Assembly: GCA_964644655.1 (NCBI GenBank)
Contig: CAZXYA010000021.1
Location: forward strand, 1-36,270
Length of the DNA stretch: 36,270 nt
Source of the DNA: JAFMDF01 sp964644655
GTDB taxonomy: Bacteria; Bacteroidota; Bacteroidia; Chitinophagales; Saprospiraceae
Direction: 5' to 3'
The notes beneath the pieces are model-generated. The model did not search any database. It was not told where the DNA came from and saw only the letters and a program-made list of their open reading frames with translations. The position numbers were made by a program, and so were the translations under genes. This document shows, one piece after another, positions 17,479 to 27,677 of the stretch; the stretch's first letter is position 1; each line of letters opens with the position of its first letter.

Positions 17479-19884
17479 TTAGCCCAAAGCAATGGCCAAA
17501 ACCTCCTCCATGCGCTCTACATAATGAAATTGCACGCCATTAATATAAGCGGCATTAATTTCTTCCACATGCTTTGCGTTCTCCTTACAAAGGATAATAT
17601 CTTTGATGCCTGCTCTTTTGGCGGCCAACATTTTTTCTTTGATGCCACCTACGGGTAAGACCTTTCCTCGAAGGGTAATTTCTCCCGTCATGGCTAAGTT
17701 TGGTTTCACTACTTTTTTAGTAAAGGCAGAGGTTAATGCTGTTAGCATGGTAATACCAGCAGAAGGGCCATCTTTTGGCGTCGCTCCTTCTGGTACGTGA
17801 ATGTGAATATCATATTCGCCAAATACTTTGGCATCAATACCTAATTCATCTGCATGGGCTTTGATAAAACTCAAGGCAGTTTGGGCGGATTCTTTCATGA
17901 CTGCGCCTAAATTTCCAGTCAACTGTAGTACTCCTTTTCCTTTACTTAAACTGGTTTCAATAAATAGAATATCGCCACCGACAGAAGTCCATGCCAAACC
18001 AACTACTACGCCAGGGACTTTGGATCGTTGATAACGATCTCTGGAAAATTTAGTAGGCCCCAAAATAGTTTTCACCATTTCTTCGGTCAAGCTGATGTCG
18101 TACGCTTCTTCCATCGCTACTTTTTTGGCGGTAGCTCGCATAACACCTGCAATTTGTCGATTTAAGGAACGGACACCTGATTCTCTGGTATAATCCTGAA
18201 TTATTTGTTTGATAACCTTGGTCGATAATTTTATATCTTTTGCTTTTAAACCATGTTCTACCCTTTGTTCCCGAATCAAATGTTTTTTAGCAATTTCTAT
18301 TTTTTCTTCCAAAGAATAGCCACTAATACTGATAATCTCCATTCTGTCTCGCAGGGCAGGTTGGATGGTATTTAAAGAATTAGCGGTTGCGATGAATAAA
18401 ATTTTAGATAAATCGTATTCAACATCTAAATAATTATCGTGGAAAGTGGTATTCTGTTCAGGATCTAAAACTTCTAATAATGCAGAAGAAGGATCGCCTC
18501 TAAAATTGGAGCCGACTTTGTCAATTTCATCCAAGATGAAAACTGGATTAGAAGATTTTACCTTTTTTAGAGATTGAATAATTCGACCGGGCATAGCACC
18601 GATGTAAGTCTTTCTATGTCCTCTGATTTCTGATTCATCGTGCAAGCCGCCTAAAGACATCCGCACAAATTTTCTAGACAAAGCATTGGCAACTGATTTA
18701 CCGAGAGAAGTTTTACCAACGCCAGGAGGGCCAACCAAACATAAAATTGGCGCCTTCATGTCGCCCTTCAACTTCAAAACTGCCAAATGTTCTAAAATTC
18801 GGTCTTTTACTTTCTCTAAACCAAAATGGTCTTTATCCAAAACTTTTTTGACCTTCTTTAGGTCAAAATTATCTTCGGTATAAACGCCCCAAGGTAAATC
18901 TAGCATCAATTCCATGTAATTCAACATTACGGAATACTCCGCTACTTGTGGGTTTAATCTTTTTAATTTTTTAAGGTCTTTGTCAAAAACTTCTTTCACT
19001 TCTTTAGGCCACTTCATTTTAGCTGCTCGATCTCTTAATTTGCCATATTCTTGGTCTTGTGGATTATTCCCTAATTCTTCTTGAATCGTTTTTAATTGTT
19101 GATTCAAGAAATAATCTCTTTGCTGCTTTTCTAAATCTGTTCTAACCTTATTTTCTATTTTATCTTTCAATTGCAATAATTGCAATTCATTATCCATTTT
19201 TACCAATACGGCTTCTGCCTTTTTGCTCAAATTATTGATTTCTAAAATTTGCTGCTTGGCAGGAACATCAATCCCTAAATTAGAAGTAATGAAATTTAGT
19301 AAAAAAGCACCATTATCAATATTCTTGAGCATGACAGAAGCTTCCGACGGAATATTCGGAGCTAATTTGATAATCTGCTGTGCTAGGTCTTTGATAGAAG
19401 CAATTGTTGCACTAAATTCAAGTTGATTATCTGCCTTAATCGTTGAAATCTCTTTGATGGTCCCAGAAAGAAAAGGATTTTCTTGAGTCAATTCTTCTAA
19501 GGAAAAGCGCTTTCGACCTTGCAGAATGGCGGTAGTCGTCCCATCAGGCATTTTTAGAATCTTCAAGATTCTAGCAATTGTGCCAATTTCGTATAAATCC
19601 AACATGCGTGGATCTTCCGTTTTAGCCGTTCTTTGAGATAAAACAGCAATCAAACGACCACTTTCATAAGCATGATGAACTGCTTTTATTGATTTATCCC
19701 TTCCTACCGTAATAGGGATGACAATCCCTGGAAAAAGCACGGTATTTTTAAGTGCTAAGACAGGCAATGAATCAGGAAAATCTTCCTTTAGATTCATTTC
19801 ATCATCATCGTCGTTCATACTCAAAAAAGGCATAAAATCTCCTTCTTCATCAATACCTTGTGGAAAAAAAAAATCTTTAAACAT
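17479..19884 (-). CDS. lon: ATP-dependent protease Lon (endopeptidase La)
   Basis: Cytoplasmic AAA+ serine protease that degrades misfolded and regulatory proteins. 801 residues, the normal length. The N-terminal substrate domain lies at about 38-240 (SLPVLALKNTVLFPG is the family signature) and the coiled-coil/helical region runs to about 340. The AAA+ module has Walker A GPPGVGKT (385-392) and Walker B FILDEID (449-455). The protease domain has catalytic Ser708 in KDGPSAG and Lys751 in GGIKEK, spaced 43 residues apart as in E. coli Lon (S679/K722). ATG start at 19884, preceding an acidic N-terminal extension (MNDDDDEMN) common in Bacteroidota. Single-gene unit with a strong terminator. No heat-shock promoter element was identified. 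Confidence 0.98.
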   Translation of the reverse strand: MFKDFFFPQGIDEEGDFMPFLSMNDDDDEMNLKEDFPDSLPVLALKNTVLFPGIVIPITVGRDKSIKAVHHAYESGRLIAVLSQRTAKTEDPRMLDLYEIGTIARILKILKMPDGTTTAILQGRKRFSLEELTQENPFLSGTIKEISTIKADNQLEFSATIASIKDLAQQIIKLAPNIPSEASVMLKNIDNGAFLLNFITSNLGIDVPAKQQILEINNLSKKAEAVLVKMDNELQLLQLKDKIENKVRTDLEKQQRDYFLNQQLKTIQEELGNNPQDQEYGKLRDRAAKMKWPKEVKEVFDKDLKKLKRLNPQVAEYSVMLNYMELMLDLPWGVYTEDNFDLKKVKKVLDKDHFGLEKVKDRILEHLAVLKLKGDMKAPILCLVGPPGVGKTSLGKSVANALSRKFVRMSLGGLHDESEIRGHRKTYIGAMPGRIIQSLKKVKSSNPVFILDEIDKVGSNFRGDPSSALLEVLDPEQNTTFHDNYLDVEYDLSKILFIATANSLNTIQPALRDRMEIISISGYSLEEKIEIAKKHLIREQRVEHGLKAKDIKLSTKVIKQIIQDYTRESGVRSLNRQIAGVMRATAKKVAMEEAYDISLTEEMVKTILGPTKFSRDRYQRSKVPGVVVGLAWTSVGGDILFIETSLSKGKGVLQLTGNLGAVMKESAQTALSFIKAHADELGIDAKVFGEYDIHIHVPEGATPKDGPSAGITMLTALTSAFTKKVVKPNLAMTGEITLRGKVLPVGGIKEKMLAAKRAGIKDIILCKENAKHVEEINAAYINGVQFHYVERMEEVLAIALG

Positions 19885-20407
19885 ATATTATTATTCGCTG
19901 TTTGCGGTTTTTTAAAATATCTCTTTGTCAAAATGGCAGCAAGATACAAAACATCTTGATTAAATAAGGGAGTCGAATATTATGCCATTCAAAAAAAGTC
20001 TGCCAATTGGTAACTTTTAGGACACATTATTAAAAAAGAGGCTTCTATATGAAATAAAAGTAGTCAAAACGGCAGACATACTATTAAATGTAACTCCTCC
20101 CTCCGCAATTTAACGCTAAGCCTTTCGATGAATAGCTCTTTTTTCAAAAACAAAAATTAAACATATTAGGTTTTTATATAAAAAAGGTTTAATTTTATGA
20201 TAAGAAAGGCTACTCCCCCCAGCAAGTAGAAAACTTAATTCTCTATTAAATCCTATTAATCTCATCATTTTTAGATAGTTTCTGTATTCCTATTTAAGGA
20301 ATTACACTAACTCCATTCTCTAAATCCCCTACTCTACTTCTTAGTATTTCCCTACTTTTAATGCAGTCTGAAATTTCATTAGATCAAATAAGCAAACCTT
20401 ATTATTG
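19885..20407. other. Divergent gap between lon and the GH-like gene
   Basis: No gene is seen. It must hold the promoters of both divergent genes, but no convincing TTG/TAnnTTTG pair was found on either strand. It contains the inverted repeat 19998-20077. Confidence 0.5.
19998..20077. repeat. 80-bp imperfect inverted repeat
   Basis: GTCTGCC (19998-20004) and GGCAGAC (20071-20077) close an imperfect stem. The inner arms (TTGgTaACTTTTA against the complement of TAAAAGTAGTCAAAA) also pair with a few mismatches. It is of similar size to the smaller palindromes elsewhere in the window but does not share their end sequence. Confidence 0.45.
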
Positions 20408-23400
20408 ATGCAAAAATCTATTACACCACAACAAATAGGGGTCCTTCTGCTTTTATTAATTTCGAGCGTTACTTCTCCATTATTTTCACAAATAACCATT
20501 GATAATATTATGGGAGTCAATGCTAGGGAAAGAGATCCTATACCAAGGATGAAAGCTGTTGGATTCGTTAGAGAGTACCATAATTGGTTCTTTAATGAAG
20601 GATATCCAGATGGGTCAAACCCACCTAATTATTCTTTTGGCTATCCCAATGCAAAATACAAATGGAATGCCCCCTATCAAGATACTTCTCCAACTACTCT
20701 ATTTGATGATTTTTATCAGGAGATTATAGATAATGAATTAACATTTGCTCCTTCCTTTTTAGGCACTATTCGACAATTAGTAGATCCAGATGGTACTTTA
20801 CCTTTTGGGGAACATATTATTGATGAATTTATTCCTGTAGCTCCTGGAGCAGATTCGCTTAATCCAGCCTCGTATCTTGCTCATGCTGCTTATATGTATC
20901 ATTATGCTGCTAGATATGGTAATACGACTTTCACACCTAATCGAATAGCCAGCTTTATCAATCCTTTTACCCATGCAGATGAGACGGTTAAAACAGGGCT
21001 GGGCATGGTCAATTATATGGAAGACTGGAATGAGCAAGACAAGTTTTGGTTTCGAGATTTTAATGATGCCCAACAAACTTATTTTGCGCCAGATGTTTAT
21101 GCAGCTATGCTAAGTGCAGACTATGATGGTCATATGCAAACAATGGGTTTACAAGAAGATCCTGACAATCTAGGTACTATGGTTTCTACTGTTGGTATTA
21201 AGAATGCTGACCCTACGATGAAGGTAGTCATTGGAGGCTTAGCAGTAGCTGATGTCGATTATTTTCGAGAAATGGTAGACTGGTCAAAAGCTAATAGAAC
21301 TGATGTTCCTTTGGAAAAAGTCTTGCCTTTTGATGTCTTAAACATCCATAAATATACAGGAGATAGTTTAGAGTATTTGAATAGTACCTTTGGTATTAGC
21401 CCAGAAGCAGGTCGCTTAAGAGATACTTTACTAGTTTTTGATGCTTATCGAGATTCTTTAGAAACTGCTTTTAATGTTGATTTAGAATTATGGCTCTCAG
21501 AATTTGGCTATGATACTTATACACCTGCACCGGGCACTAGAGGAGGTGCTGCACCCGCAATTGGGGACAATGACAATTATGAAGTACAAGCTCAATGGTT
21601 GGTCCGTTCTTACTTAGAAGCCTTTGCCGCAGGAGTAGACAAAGCCATTATGTTCGACTTAAGAGATGAATGTACCGATCCAGATAATCCAAATTCTGCT
21701 TGTGGTTTATTTTCTAGTAGTGGTTTATTAGAAAATATTCATAATAATTTTAAACCCAAAACTTCTTGGTTTTATACCTATACGATGAAAAATGTATTGG
21801 CAGGTATGGTCTATGATATGGACTTATCCAATTGTTCGGATACTACCTGCACCAGAGTCTATCGTTTTAAAGATCCTAATGGAGGAAATAAAAGAGTTTA
21901 TGCGTTATGGCAACCTACCTCTTCAGATGATACCACTAGTTATCATTTTGTAAATGAATCGCTATCAAGTGCGACCCTTGTAAAACTAGAAGCACCAAGT
22001 ACTAGAGGTATATCAGAAACGATTACGGACGCTTCTCCTATGTTAACAGTAACCGAAAGACCTATTTTTATTATTGTCAATGACACCTATTTTACGACTC
22101 AAAACTGCCAACCAGGAAGTCTCTCCTCCGATAATCCGACCTGTAGTTCTATTAATGTCTTGGTAGATGTCCCAGAAAATAGTGGTTCCTATCAACTTTG
22201 GTCGATGCAAGGGAGTTTTCAAGCCCATGAGTTTTCTCAACGTTCCGCCACTTTAATTCGAGAAGAATTATTTCCAGTTGATTCGGTGATTACGGTGCCA
22301 AATTTAAATTCCAGTACTTTTTATACCTTTTTCTTAATTCCAGAAGGAGTTGGAGCGAGTGAAAGTGATAAAATATGTATGACTCAAAATACTACCTTAG
22401 CAGCTACTAGCAATTGTTACCTAGATATTCAAACCGATTGGATATTTGATGATTTTCAAAATGATAATACAGCTTCACCAGGCCTTCAACCCTATACTTT
22501 ATTTGACGAACAGGAGTATGGTGATTCTATTTGTAGAGTTTCTACTACCTTACCTGAAAGTATTTGGGGATTTAATAATTTAGTGGACCAAGAAAGAAGT
22601 GTAAGTCTAGATTTGCAAGCCTATTATTTTATAGATCTCTTTACGATACATGACCAATATAGCGAAGGAAATTTCACGATACAAATAGCCGATTCTCCGA
22701 ATGGTCCTTGGACCACTATCAGCGAATATTTTACTACTTTGAATAATGAATGGACGCATCTAACTAATTTAACGCCGCCGAATACGCCTATCCGTTATTT
22801 AAAATTTATTGCAGGTGCTGATAATGAAGCAAAGGTTGGAGAAGTATTGCTTTGTGGAAGAGTGTCCGACTTTAACCCTGACATTCTCCCTGGTGTAGCA
22901 AAAAATGGAACGATAACTTGTGACAATAGTGAATTATCCTGGGAACATCCATTCGATGATGATATAAAAGGCTATAAAATCATTGATGATGTGACCAAAA
23001 TCATATTGGGTATGGTTGATTTTACAAGTAATTTGCAAACCTATCAACTGCCAATGGATAATCAGGCCATTAATTTTGCTATTGTTACAATAGATAATAG
23101 CGATCAAGAATCTATCGACTCTCTCAAAATATCAAGCAGCACCTTGGCGAGAATTAGCGATTGCCAAATTCCTTTGACTACCTCCATGATTTTTGATCAT
23201 TTTAATCAAGAAGAAAATGCTCTGCGATTAGTCGATGAACAAACTGGGTACGATCCAATTTGTGATCCATCCATCGTACCAACGACTAATTTCTGGGGAC
23301 AAGATTTCTTTTTTGTCGGTACTAAAGAACATGTAAGTCTTAATTTAGGTGGCTATTATGAGATAGACCAAATCATTATGCATGATGGGGAAGGTCAAAA

Positions 23401-24892
23401 TGGACATGTAGATATTTTTATGGCAAGCTCTCCCAATGGTCCTTGGACTAACATAATTAGCCATGATGCGGTACTCAATGGTTGGGCAACCTTTAATGCT
23501 CCTATACCTAATAATACCCCTGTCAAATACTTGAGACTGGAAGCGAGTACAGATAATCAGGTAATAGTTGGCGAATTATTCATTTGCGGAACGCTTAATG
23601 AGAATTTCACGCCTGATATTCTACCTGGGGTTGCCAAAGATGGAATGGCCTCCGCTATTATGTGTAATGAAGTGACTTTAGGTTGGACCGCTCCTTTTGA
23701 TGATAATATTGCCCAATATTTAGTCTATTCGGAAGGGAATTTAGTTGGGATGACTAGTACTACTAGTTTAATGCTTAATAATTTAAGCGCTAATACCCAT
23801 TATACTTTCAAAATCGTAACAGAAGATAATGGAGGAAATCAATCAACTGATAGTTTAACCATTGCAGTAACTACGAATATGGAAGGAGAATGTAATTTAG
23901 TCTGTAATGTTACTTGTGCTTGTGCTATCTGTGTTCGACCAAGTTGGATTACTAGTTTAAATGCACAAAGTAATTTTTCTAAAGATGCTTTATTTGACGA
24001 ACAGGATATTGTACCTTTTTGTGGAGCGACGGGCCTCTCCTTTCCTCAGTCTTTTTATAGTAATAATGGTACTCCCGGTAATGGCAATGCTCCTGATACC
24101 GTAGTCATAGATTTACAAAAGGTTTATGATATTTCGGATATACGCATCTTTTTTCAAGGCAGCAATAGTGGTGGTAATTTTATACTACAGTATTTAAATA
24201 GTAGCAATGTTTGGGCTGAATTAATCAATCATAGCCCATCTTATGCTTGGAATACTTTTTCCAATCTAGATGCACGAACACAACATTTAAGAATCCTTCA
24301 TAATGATAATGGTTCTCAAATTGGAGAAATGGGAATTTGCGGTACCGAGTATGTCAATTTACTTTGTCCTGCAACGATAGATTTAACGACACCTATTTCG
24401 CAAGCAGACACTTTTACAGCGGGGATTATCACTTCTAATACGACCTTATCGACAGGTATTGCCGTTGGTTATTATGCAGAAAATTCGGTTACTTTAACGG
24501 CAGGGTTTCACGCAGTAGCAGGCGTTGATTTTACAGCGAAAATAGCGCCTTGTCCAGATGATGTTATTGCCCCATCGGACATTCCTGTTTTTGCCAAAAC
24601 TCAATTATCTACGCCAACTGAAACCTCCTCAAAAAATACTTTAGCCGTTTATCCAAATCCATTCCAGTCTAGCACCACTATAGCCTTTGATTTGGAACAA
24701 TCCGCCAATGTTCATTTAGCTATTTTTGATGCGACTGGTAGAATCATCCAAACATTGGTCGATCATCAATCAATGGATAATGGGCAACATAAATTTTTAT
24801 TTAATAAAAGTAATCTAGAAAATGGGTTTTATATCGCTCGTTTGCAGGTGGGACAAGAAATATTATTACAAAAAATGATATTGTTAGATTAG
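20408..24892 (+). CDS. Secreted clan-A glycoside-hydrolase-like protein with F5/8C modules and T9SS type-A tail
   Basis: 1494 residues from ATG at 20408 (an in-frame TTG directly precedes it). Signal peptide about 1-28 (ends PLFSQ). Residues about 30-470 look like a (beta/alpha)8 hydrolase: a WNE motif with E209 (YMEDWNEQDKFW), FDVLNIHKY, and E365 in LELWLSEFGYDT suit the acid/base and nucleophile of clan A. The exact GH family is not certain. A beta-sandwich follows. Then come three F5/8C (discoidin)-like modules (about 668-818, 917-1063, 1173-1313), with Fn3-like modules after the first two, both entered by DILPGVAK. A short repeat-rich module (SVTLTAGFHAVAG) follows, then a type-A sorting tail (LAVYPNPFQSSTTIAFDLEQ) at about 1411-1494. 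Likely a cell-surface or released polysaccharide-degrading enzyme exported by T9SS. Single transcription unit. Confidence 0.85.
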   Translation: MQKSITPQQIGVLLLLLISSVTSPLFSQITIDNIMGVNARERDPIPRMKAVGFVREYHNWFFNEGYPDGSNPPNYSFGYPNAKYKWNAPYQDTSPTTLFDDFYQEIIDNELTFAPSFLGTIRQLVDPDGTLPFGEHIIDEFIPVAPGADSLNPASYLAHAAYMYHYAARYGNTTFTPNRIASFINPFTHADETVKTGLGMVNYMEDWNEQDKFWFRDFNDAQQTYFAPDVYAAMLSADYDGHMQTMGLQEDPDNLGTMVSTVGIKNADPTMKVVIGGLAVADVDYFREMVDWSKANRTDVPLEKVLPFDVLNIHKYTGDSLEYLNSTFGISPEAGRLRDTLLVFDAYRDSLETAFNVDLELWLSEFGYDTYTPAPGTRGGAAPAIGDNDNYEVQAQWLVRSYLEAFAAGVDKAIMFDLRDECTDPDNPNSACGLFSSSGLLENIHNNFKPKTSWFYTYTMKNVLAGMVYDMDLSNCSDTTCTRVYRFKDPNGGNKRVYALWQPTSSDDTTSYHFVNESLSSATLVKLEAPSTRGISETITDASPMLTVTERPIFIIVNDTYFTTQNCQPGSLSSDNPTCSSINVLVDVPENSGSYQLWSMQGSFQAHEFSQRSATLIREELFPVDSVITVPNLNSSTFYTFFLIPEGVGASESDKICMTQNTTLAATSNCYLDIQTDWIFDDFQNDNTASPGLQPYTLFDEQEYGDSICRVSTTLPESIWGFNNLVDQERSVSLDLQAYYFIDLFTIHDQYSEGNFTIQIADSPNGPWTTISEYFTTLNNEWTHLTNLTPPNTPIRYLKFIAGADNEAKVGEVLLCGRVSDFNPDILPGVAKNGTITCDNSELSWEHPFDDDIKGYKIIDDVTKIILGMVDFTSNLQTYQLPMDNQAINFAIVTIDNSDQESIDSLKISSSTLARISDCQIPLTTSMIFDHFNQEENALRLVDEQTGYDPICDPSIVPTTNFWGQDFFFVGTKEHVSLNLGGYYEIDQIIMHDGEGQNGHVDIFMASSPNGPWTNIISHDAVLNGWATFNAPIPNNTPVKYLRLEASTDNQVIVGELFICGTLNENFTPDILPGVAKDGMASAIMCNEVTLGWTAPFDDNIAQYLVYSEGNLVGMTSTTSLMLNNLSANTHYTFKIVTEDNGGNQSTDSLTIAVTTNMEGECNLVCNVTCACAICVRPSWITSLNAQSNFSKDALFDEQDIVPFCGATGLSFPQSFYSNNGTPGNGNAPDTVVIDLQKVYDISDIRIFFQGSNSGGNFILQYLNSSNVWAELINHSPSYAWNTFSNLDARTQHLRILHNDNGSQIGEMGICGTEYVNLLCPATIDLTTPISQADTFTAGIITSNTTLSTGIAVGYYAENSVTLTAGFHAVAGVDFTAKIAPCPDDVIAPSDIPVFAKTQLSTPTETSSKNTLAVYPNPFQSSTTIAFDLEQSANVHLAIFDATGRIIQTLVDHQSMDNGQHKFLFNKSNLENGFYIARLQVGQEILLQKMILLD

Positions 24893-24923
24893 TTGCATTA
24901 TATAATCACGTCTAACATCCCTT

Positions 24924-24973
24924 GGGGAAGCTAATCCGTCTGGCATATTTTTTTCCCAACGGATTAGTTCCCC
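24924..24973. terminator. Stem-loop after the GH-like gene
   Basis: GGGGAAGCTAATCCGT (24924-24939) pairs with ACGGATTAGTTCCCC (24959-24973) with one bulged G. The T-run lies in the loop rather than after the stem, so termination is plausible but not canonical. It lies 31 bp after the stop codon. Confidence 0.5.
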
Positions 24974-25031
24974 CATCGAATGTCAAATATATTATTAAAA
25001 TAGTTAATGTTATTTTTTACCTTATTATCTT

Positions 25032-25141
25032 TAGAGCGTCAGATTAAAAACTGATAAATAGACGAGAAGTCTGACTTCTGACAGTTTATGAAATAAACGG
25101 TCTGTCTTCTAACTTCTATCAATTTTCTTTCTGATTGTCTA
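25032..25141. repeat. MITE-like palindrome, compact copy
   Basis: The left end (25032-25056, TAGAGCGTCAGATTAAAAAC..) and right end (25117-25141) are imperfect inverted copies. The left end also matches the right end of the 6006-6161 element. Inside are AGAAGTC/GACTTCT and a small hairpin GTTTAT-GAA-ATAAAC followed by GGTCT. The corresponding hairpin in the 27678 copy has different bases that still pair. Confidence 0.6.
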
Positions 25142-25506
25142 TTACTCACTAATCTGTTAAACTTCTCCTTTTTAGACATTAAAACTAATAATAAATTAAA
25201 AAAAATTACGAATTTTCAAAAATCTTAATCTGTTGGTATCAAATTTGTAATTCTCTTAAGCACACAACAGACTTTCCAATCTTCAAATTGATTATTTCCT
25301 ACAAAAAAGGCAACTTATTAATAAGCTAACCCTATAATACATAAGGGTTTGTAACAAAATCATTTATAAAATTACAGCCTTACATCAATCAACAAATAAT
25401 TCGCAGAAATCACTAAAAGCCATAAACAAATAGGTAGCGATAAGATATTCTATGAGAAAACTAGCGATTTAATATAAAAATTAAAACGCTCACAACTATA
25501 TTACCT

Positions 25507-27561
25507 ATGGGTCTTATAATTAAACAATACAATTCAAAAATTAACCTTGGTTTATATACCATCCTCTTACTAGTTCTAAGTAGTACGTGCAGTCAATTTT
25601 ATGCACAAAGTGTAATGGAAACATTAAGCATTCGCAATGAGGAAAGCATCAATACTAAGACATTAGAATATTGCCCCATTATTTATAAAGATCAACTAAT
25701 TTTCACGTCTACTCGACCTACCGCTGGCAGTCCGATGACAAGATGGCGAGATGAAAAAAAGCAGTTCTCTGATTTATACATTGCCGAAAAAAGTACTTAT
25801 GGTGGTTTTTATAATGCTAGAAGACTACCCGGAAAAGCAAGTAGTCCTGTCCACGATGGAGTAGCTACATTCAATCAGACAGGAGATGAGATGTTTTTCA
25901 CAAGAAATAATGAAAATGGAAAGAATGAAAATAATGTGATTAACTTAAAAATATATACTGCTCAATTATCGAATAATATTTGGCAGAACGTACAAGAATT
26001 ACCTTTAAATGATGAGCATTTTTCCAATTGCCATCCTGCTCTATCGGCAGATGGAAGTGCCTTATATTTTGCTTCTAATCGGCCGGGAGGGTTCGGAGGA
26101 ATGGATATTTATGTAAGTAAAAACATTAATGGTGTTTGGCAACAGCCACAAAACTTAGGAGCGACCATTAATAGCGATCGCAATGAGGTATTTCCATTTA
26201 TTGCTCAAACAGGTGCCCTTTATTTTGCTGCTAATAATTCACAAAGCATGGGTGGCTTAGATCTTTTTAAAGCAGAAAAGGCAGATGGCGCAGCAAAGTT
26301 TAATCCCGCTAAAAACTTAGGGCAAGATTTTAATTCAAAAGCAGATGATTTTGGATTTTGCACCAATGCAGATGGAACAGAAGGCTATTTTTCTTCTAAT
26401 AGAGCCGGCGGAAAAGGAGGGGATGATATTTATCATTTTAAGTGGACGGCTGTTGATTTGCCACCAGAACAATTAAGTCTTAAAATCTACGATGCACATA
26501 GTCAAGAACGGGTGGTAAATGCGGTTATCACTATTTTTGATGAAGGGATTGTGCAAAACAAAAATGACATTTATCCCATTGCAAAAATGATGAGCTTGAC
26601 AAGTGAGGAAATCAATAACCCTTACTATACACTAGAAAAGAAGAATTATAGAACAGGTACACGAGGAGAAATTTCTATGATTATTGGGGCCGAGAAATCT
26701 TATACTATTTTTGTAGAAAAAGAAGGCTATTTACCTTTAAAGAAAGTCATTAATTCCACCGAATTGCAGACTCAAAAGCAATGGAAGTTGCAATTAGAAA
26801 GAATGGCAGGAATTCCTTTGAAGGTAAAAGCTATTAATATGCCCTTTCGAGAAACGGTATCACATGTATCGCTAGAGTTACTGAATCATTGCACACAAAA
26901 AACAGAACGTGTGATTAGTGATGAAAATGGACTTTTCACCTTTTACTTAGCTTGTGATTGCGAATATGAATTGGTTGGAAAAAAGACCAATTATAGAAAA
27001 TACCAGAAACGGTTTTCTACCAAATATCGACAATGTGGCGATTTGAACGCCATTAAAACAGAGATTTACTTGGTAGAACAAGAAGTGATTGAGCATATAG
27101 TTAGTAAAGATAATTTGCGATTTCCTTCATTTGATAGTTATGCCGCACAAAATATCCAAAAGGTGGGTCAAATTATTGCTTTTGAAAATATAGATTTTGA
27201 AGAAAACAAAGCAGATTTATCGCCAAAGGCAATCGAAGGCATTTATAAAATTCATTACTTTTTACAAAAAAATCCACAGATACATATAGAAATCTCTGTG
27301 CATACAGATGCTCGTGGGACCGCAAAATTTAATCATCGCTTGTCGCAAAAACGAGCAGATATTATTTACAATTTTTTACTGGATAAGGAAATTCCCAAAG
27401 AACAAGTTTACGCAGTAGGTTATGGAGAAGATCGTCTACTCAATCATTGTCAAGATGGTATTCGTTGTAGCGAAGAAGAACATTTAGCTAATAAGCGAGT
27501 AGAAATAAAAATTACCAAGATTGAAAACTTGAAAGCAGAGCATTTATTAGGACAGCGGTGA
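25507..27561 (+). CDS. PD40-OmpA family protein
   Basis: 684 residues, ATG at 25507. A hydrophobic segment at about 14-34 (ending SQFYAQ) is the signal peptide, preceded by an unusually long N-region. PD40 propeller motifs lie at about 170-315 (LSADGSALYFASNRPGGFGG, then ALYFAANNSQSMGG and GYFSSNRAGGKGG). Carboxypeptidase-regulatory-like modules fill about 315-530. The OmpA C-terminal domain is at about 560-675 (FENIDFEENKADLSPKAIEG .. HTDARG .. LSQKRADIIYNFL), with the aspartate and arginine positions that bind diaminopimelate. It should sit in the periplasm attached to peptidoglycan, linking the cell wall to the surface machinery encoded by the next two genes. It is paralogous to the protein at 6167-8041. 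Confidence 0.93.
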   Translation: MGLIIKQYNSKINLGLYTILLLVLSSTCSQFYAQSVMETLSIRNEESINTKTLEYCPIIYKDQLIFTSTRPTAGSPMTRWRDEKKQFSDLYIAEKSTYGGFYNARRLPGKASSPVHDGVATFNQTGDEMFFTRNNENGKNENNVINLKIYTAQLSNNIWQNVQELPLNDEHFSNCHPALSADGSALYFASNRPGGFGGMDIYVSKNINGVWQQPQNLGATINSDRNEVFPFIAQTGALYFAANNSQSMGGLDLFKAEKADGAAKFNPAKNLGQDFNSKADDFGFCTNADGTEGYFSSNRAGGKGGDDIYHFKWTAVDLPPEQLSLKIYDAHSQERVVNAVITIFDEGIVQNKNDIYPIAKMMSLTSEEINNPYYTLEKKNYRTGTRGEISMIIGAEKSYTIFVEKEGYLPLKKVINSTELQTQKQWKLQLERMAGIPLKVKAINMPFRETVSHVSLELLNHCTQKTERVISDENGLFTFYLACDCEYELVGKKTNYRKYQKRFSTKYRQCGDLNAIKTEIYLVEQEVIEHIVSKDNLRFPSFDSYAAQNIQKVGQIIAFENIDFEENKADLSPKAIEGIYKIHYFLQKNPQIHIEISVHTDARGTAKFNHRLSQKRADIIYNFLLDKEIPKEQVYAVGYGEDRLLNHCQDGIRCSEEEHLANKRVEIKITKIENLKAEHLLGQR

Positions 27562-27677
27562 ATCAGTTGTCAGTTGTTGATTGTCAGTTAAAGTTGAAAA
27601 ATGTAAAGCACTTTACAAAAAGAAAAATTATAGACACTACTGCGGCACATTTATCGTTTTAGCAGTTGTAAAAGAAA

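Larger units (their letters stand above)
24893..25506. other. Gap before the PD40-OmpA gene
   Basis: No gene. It holds a terminator-like stem (24924-24973) and a palindromic element (25032-25141). Beyond 25141 I see only AT-rich sequence; CAAATTTG at 25240-25247 is a one-mismatch -7 box without a -33 partner. Confidence 0.55.
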
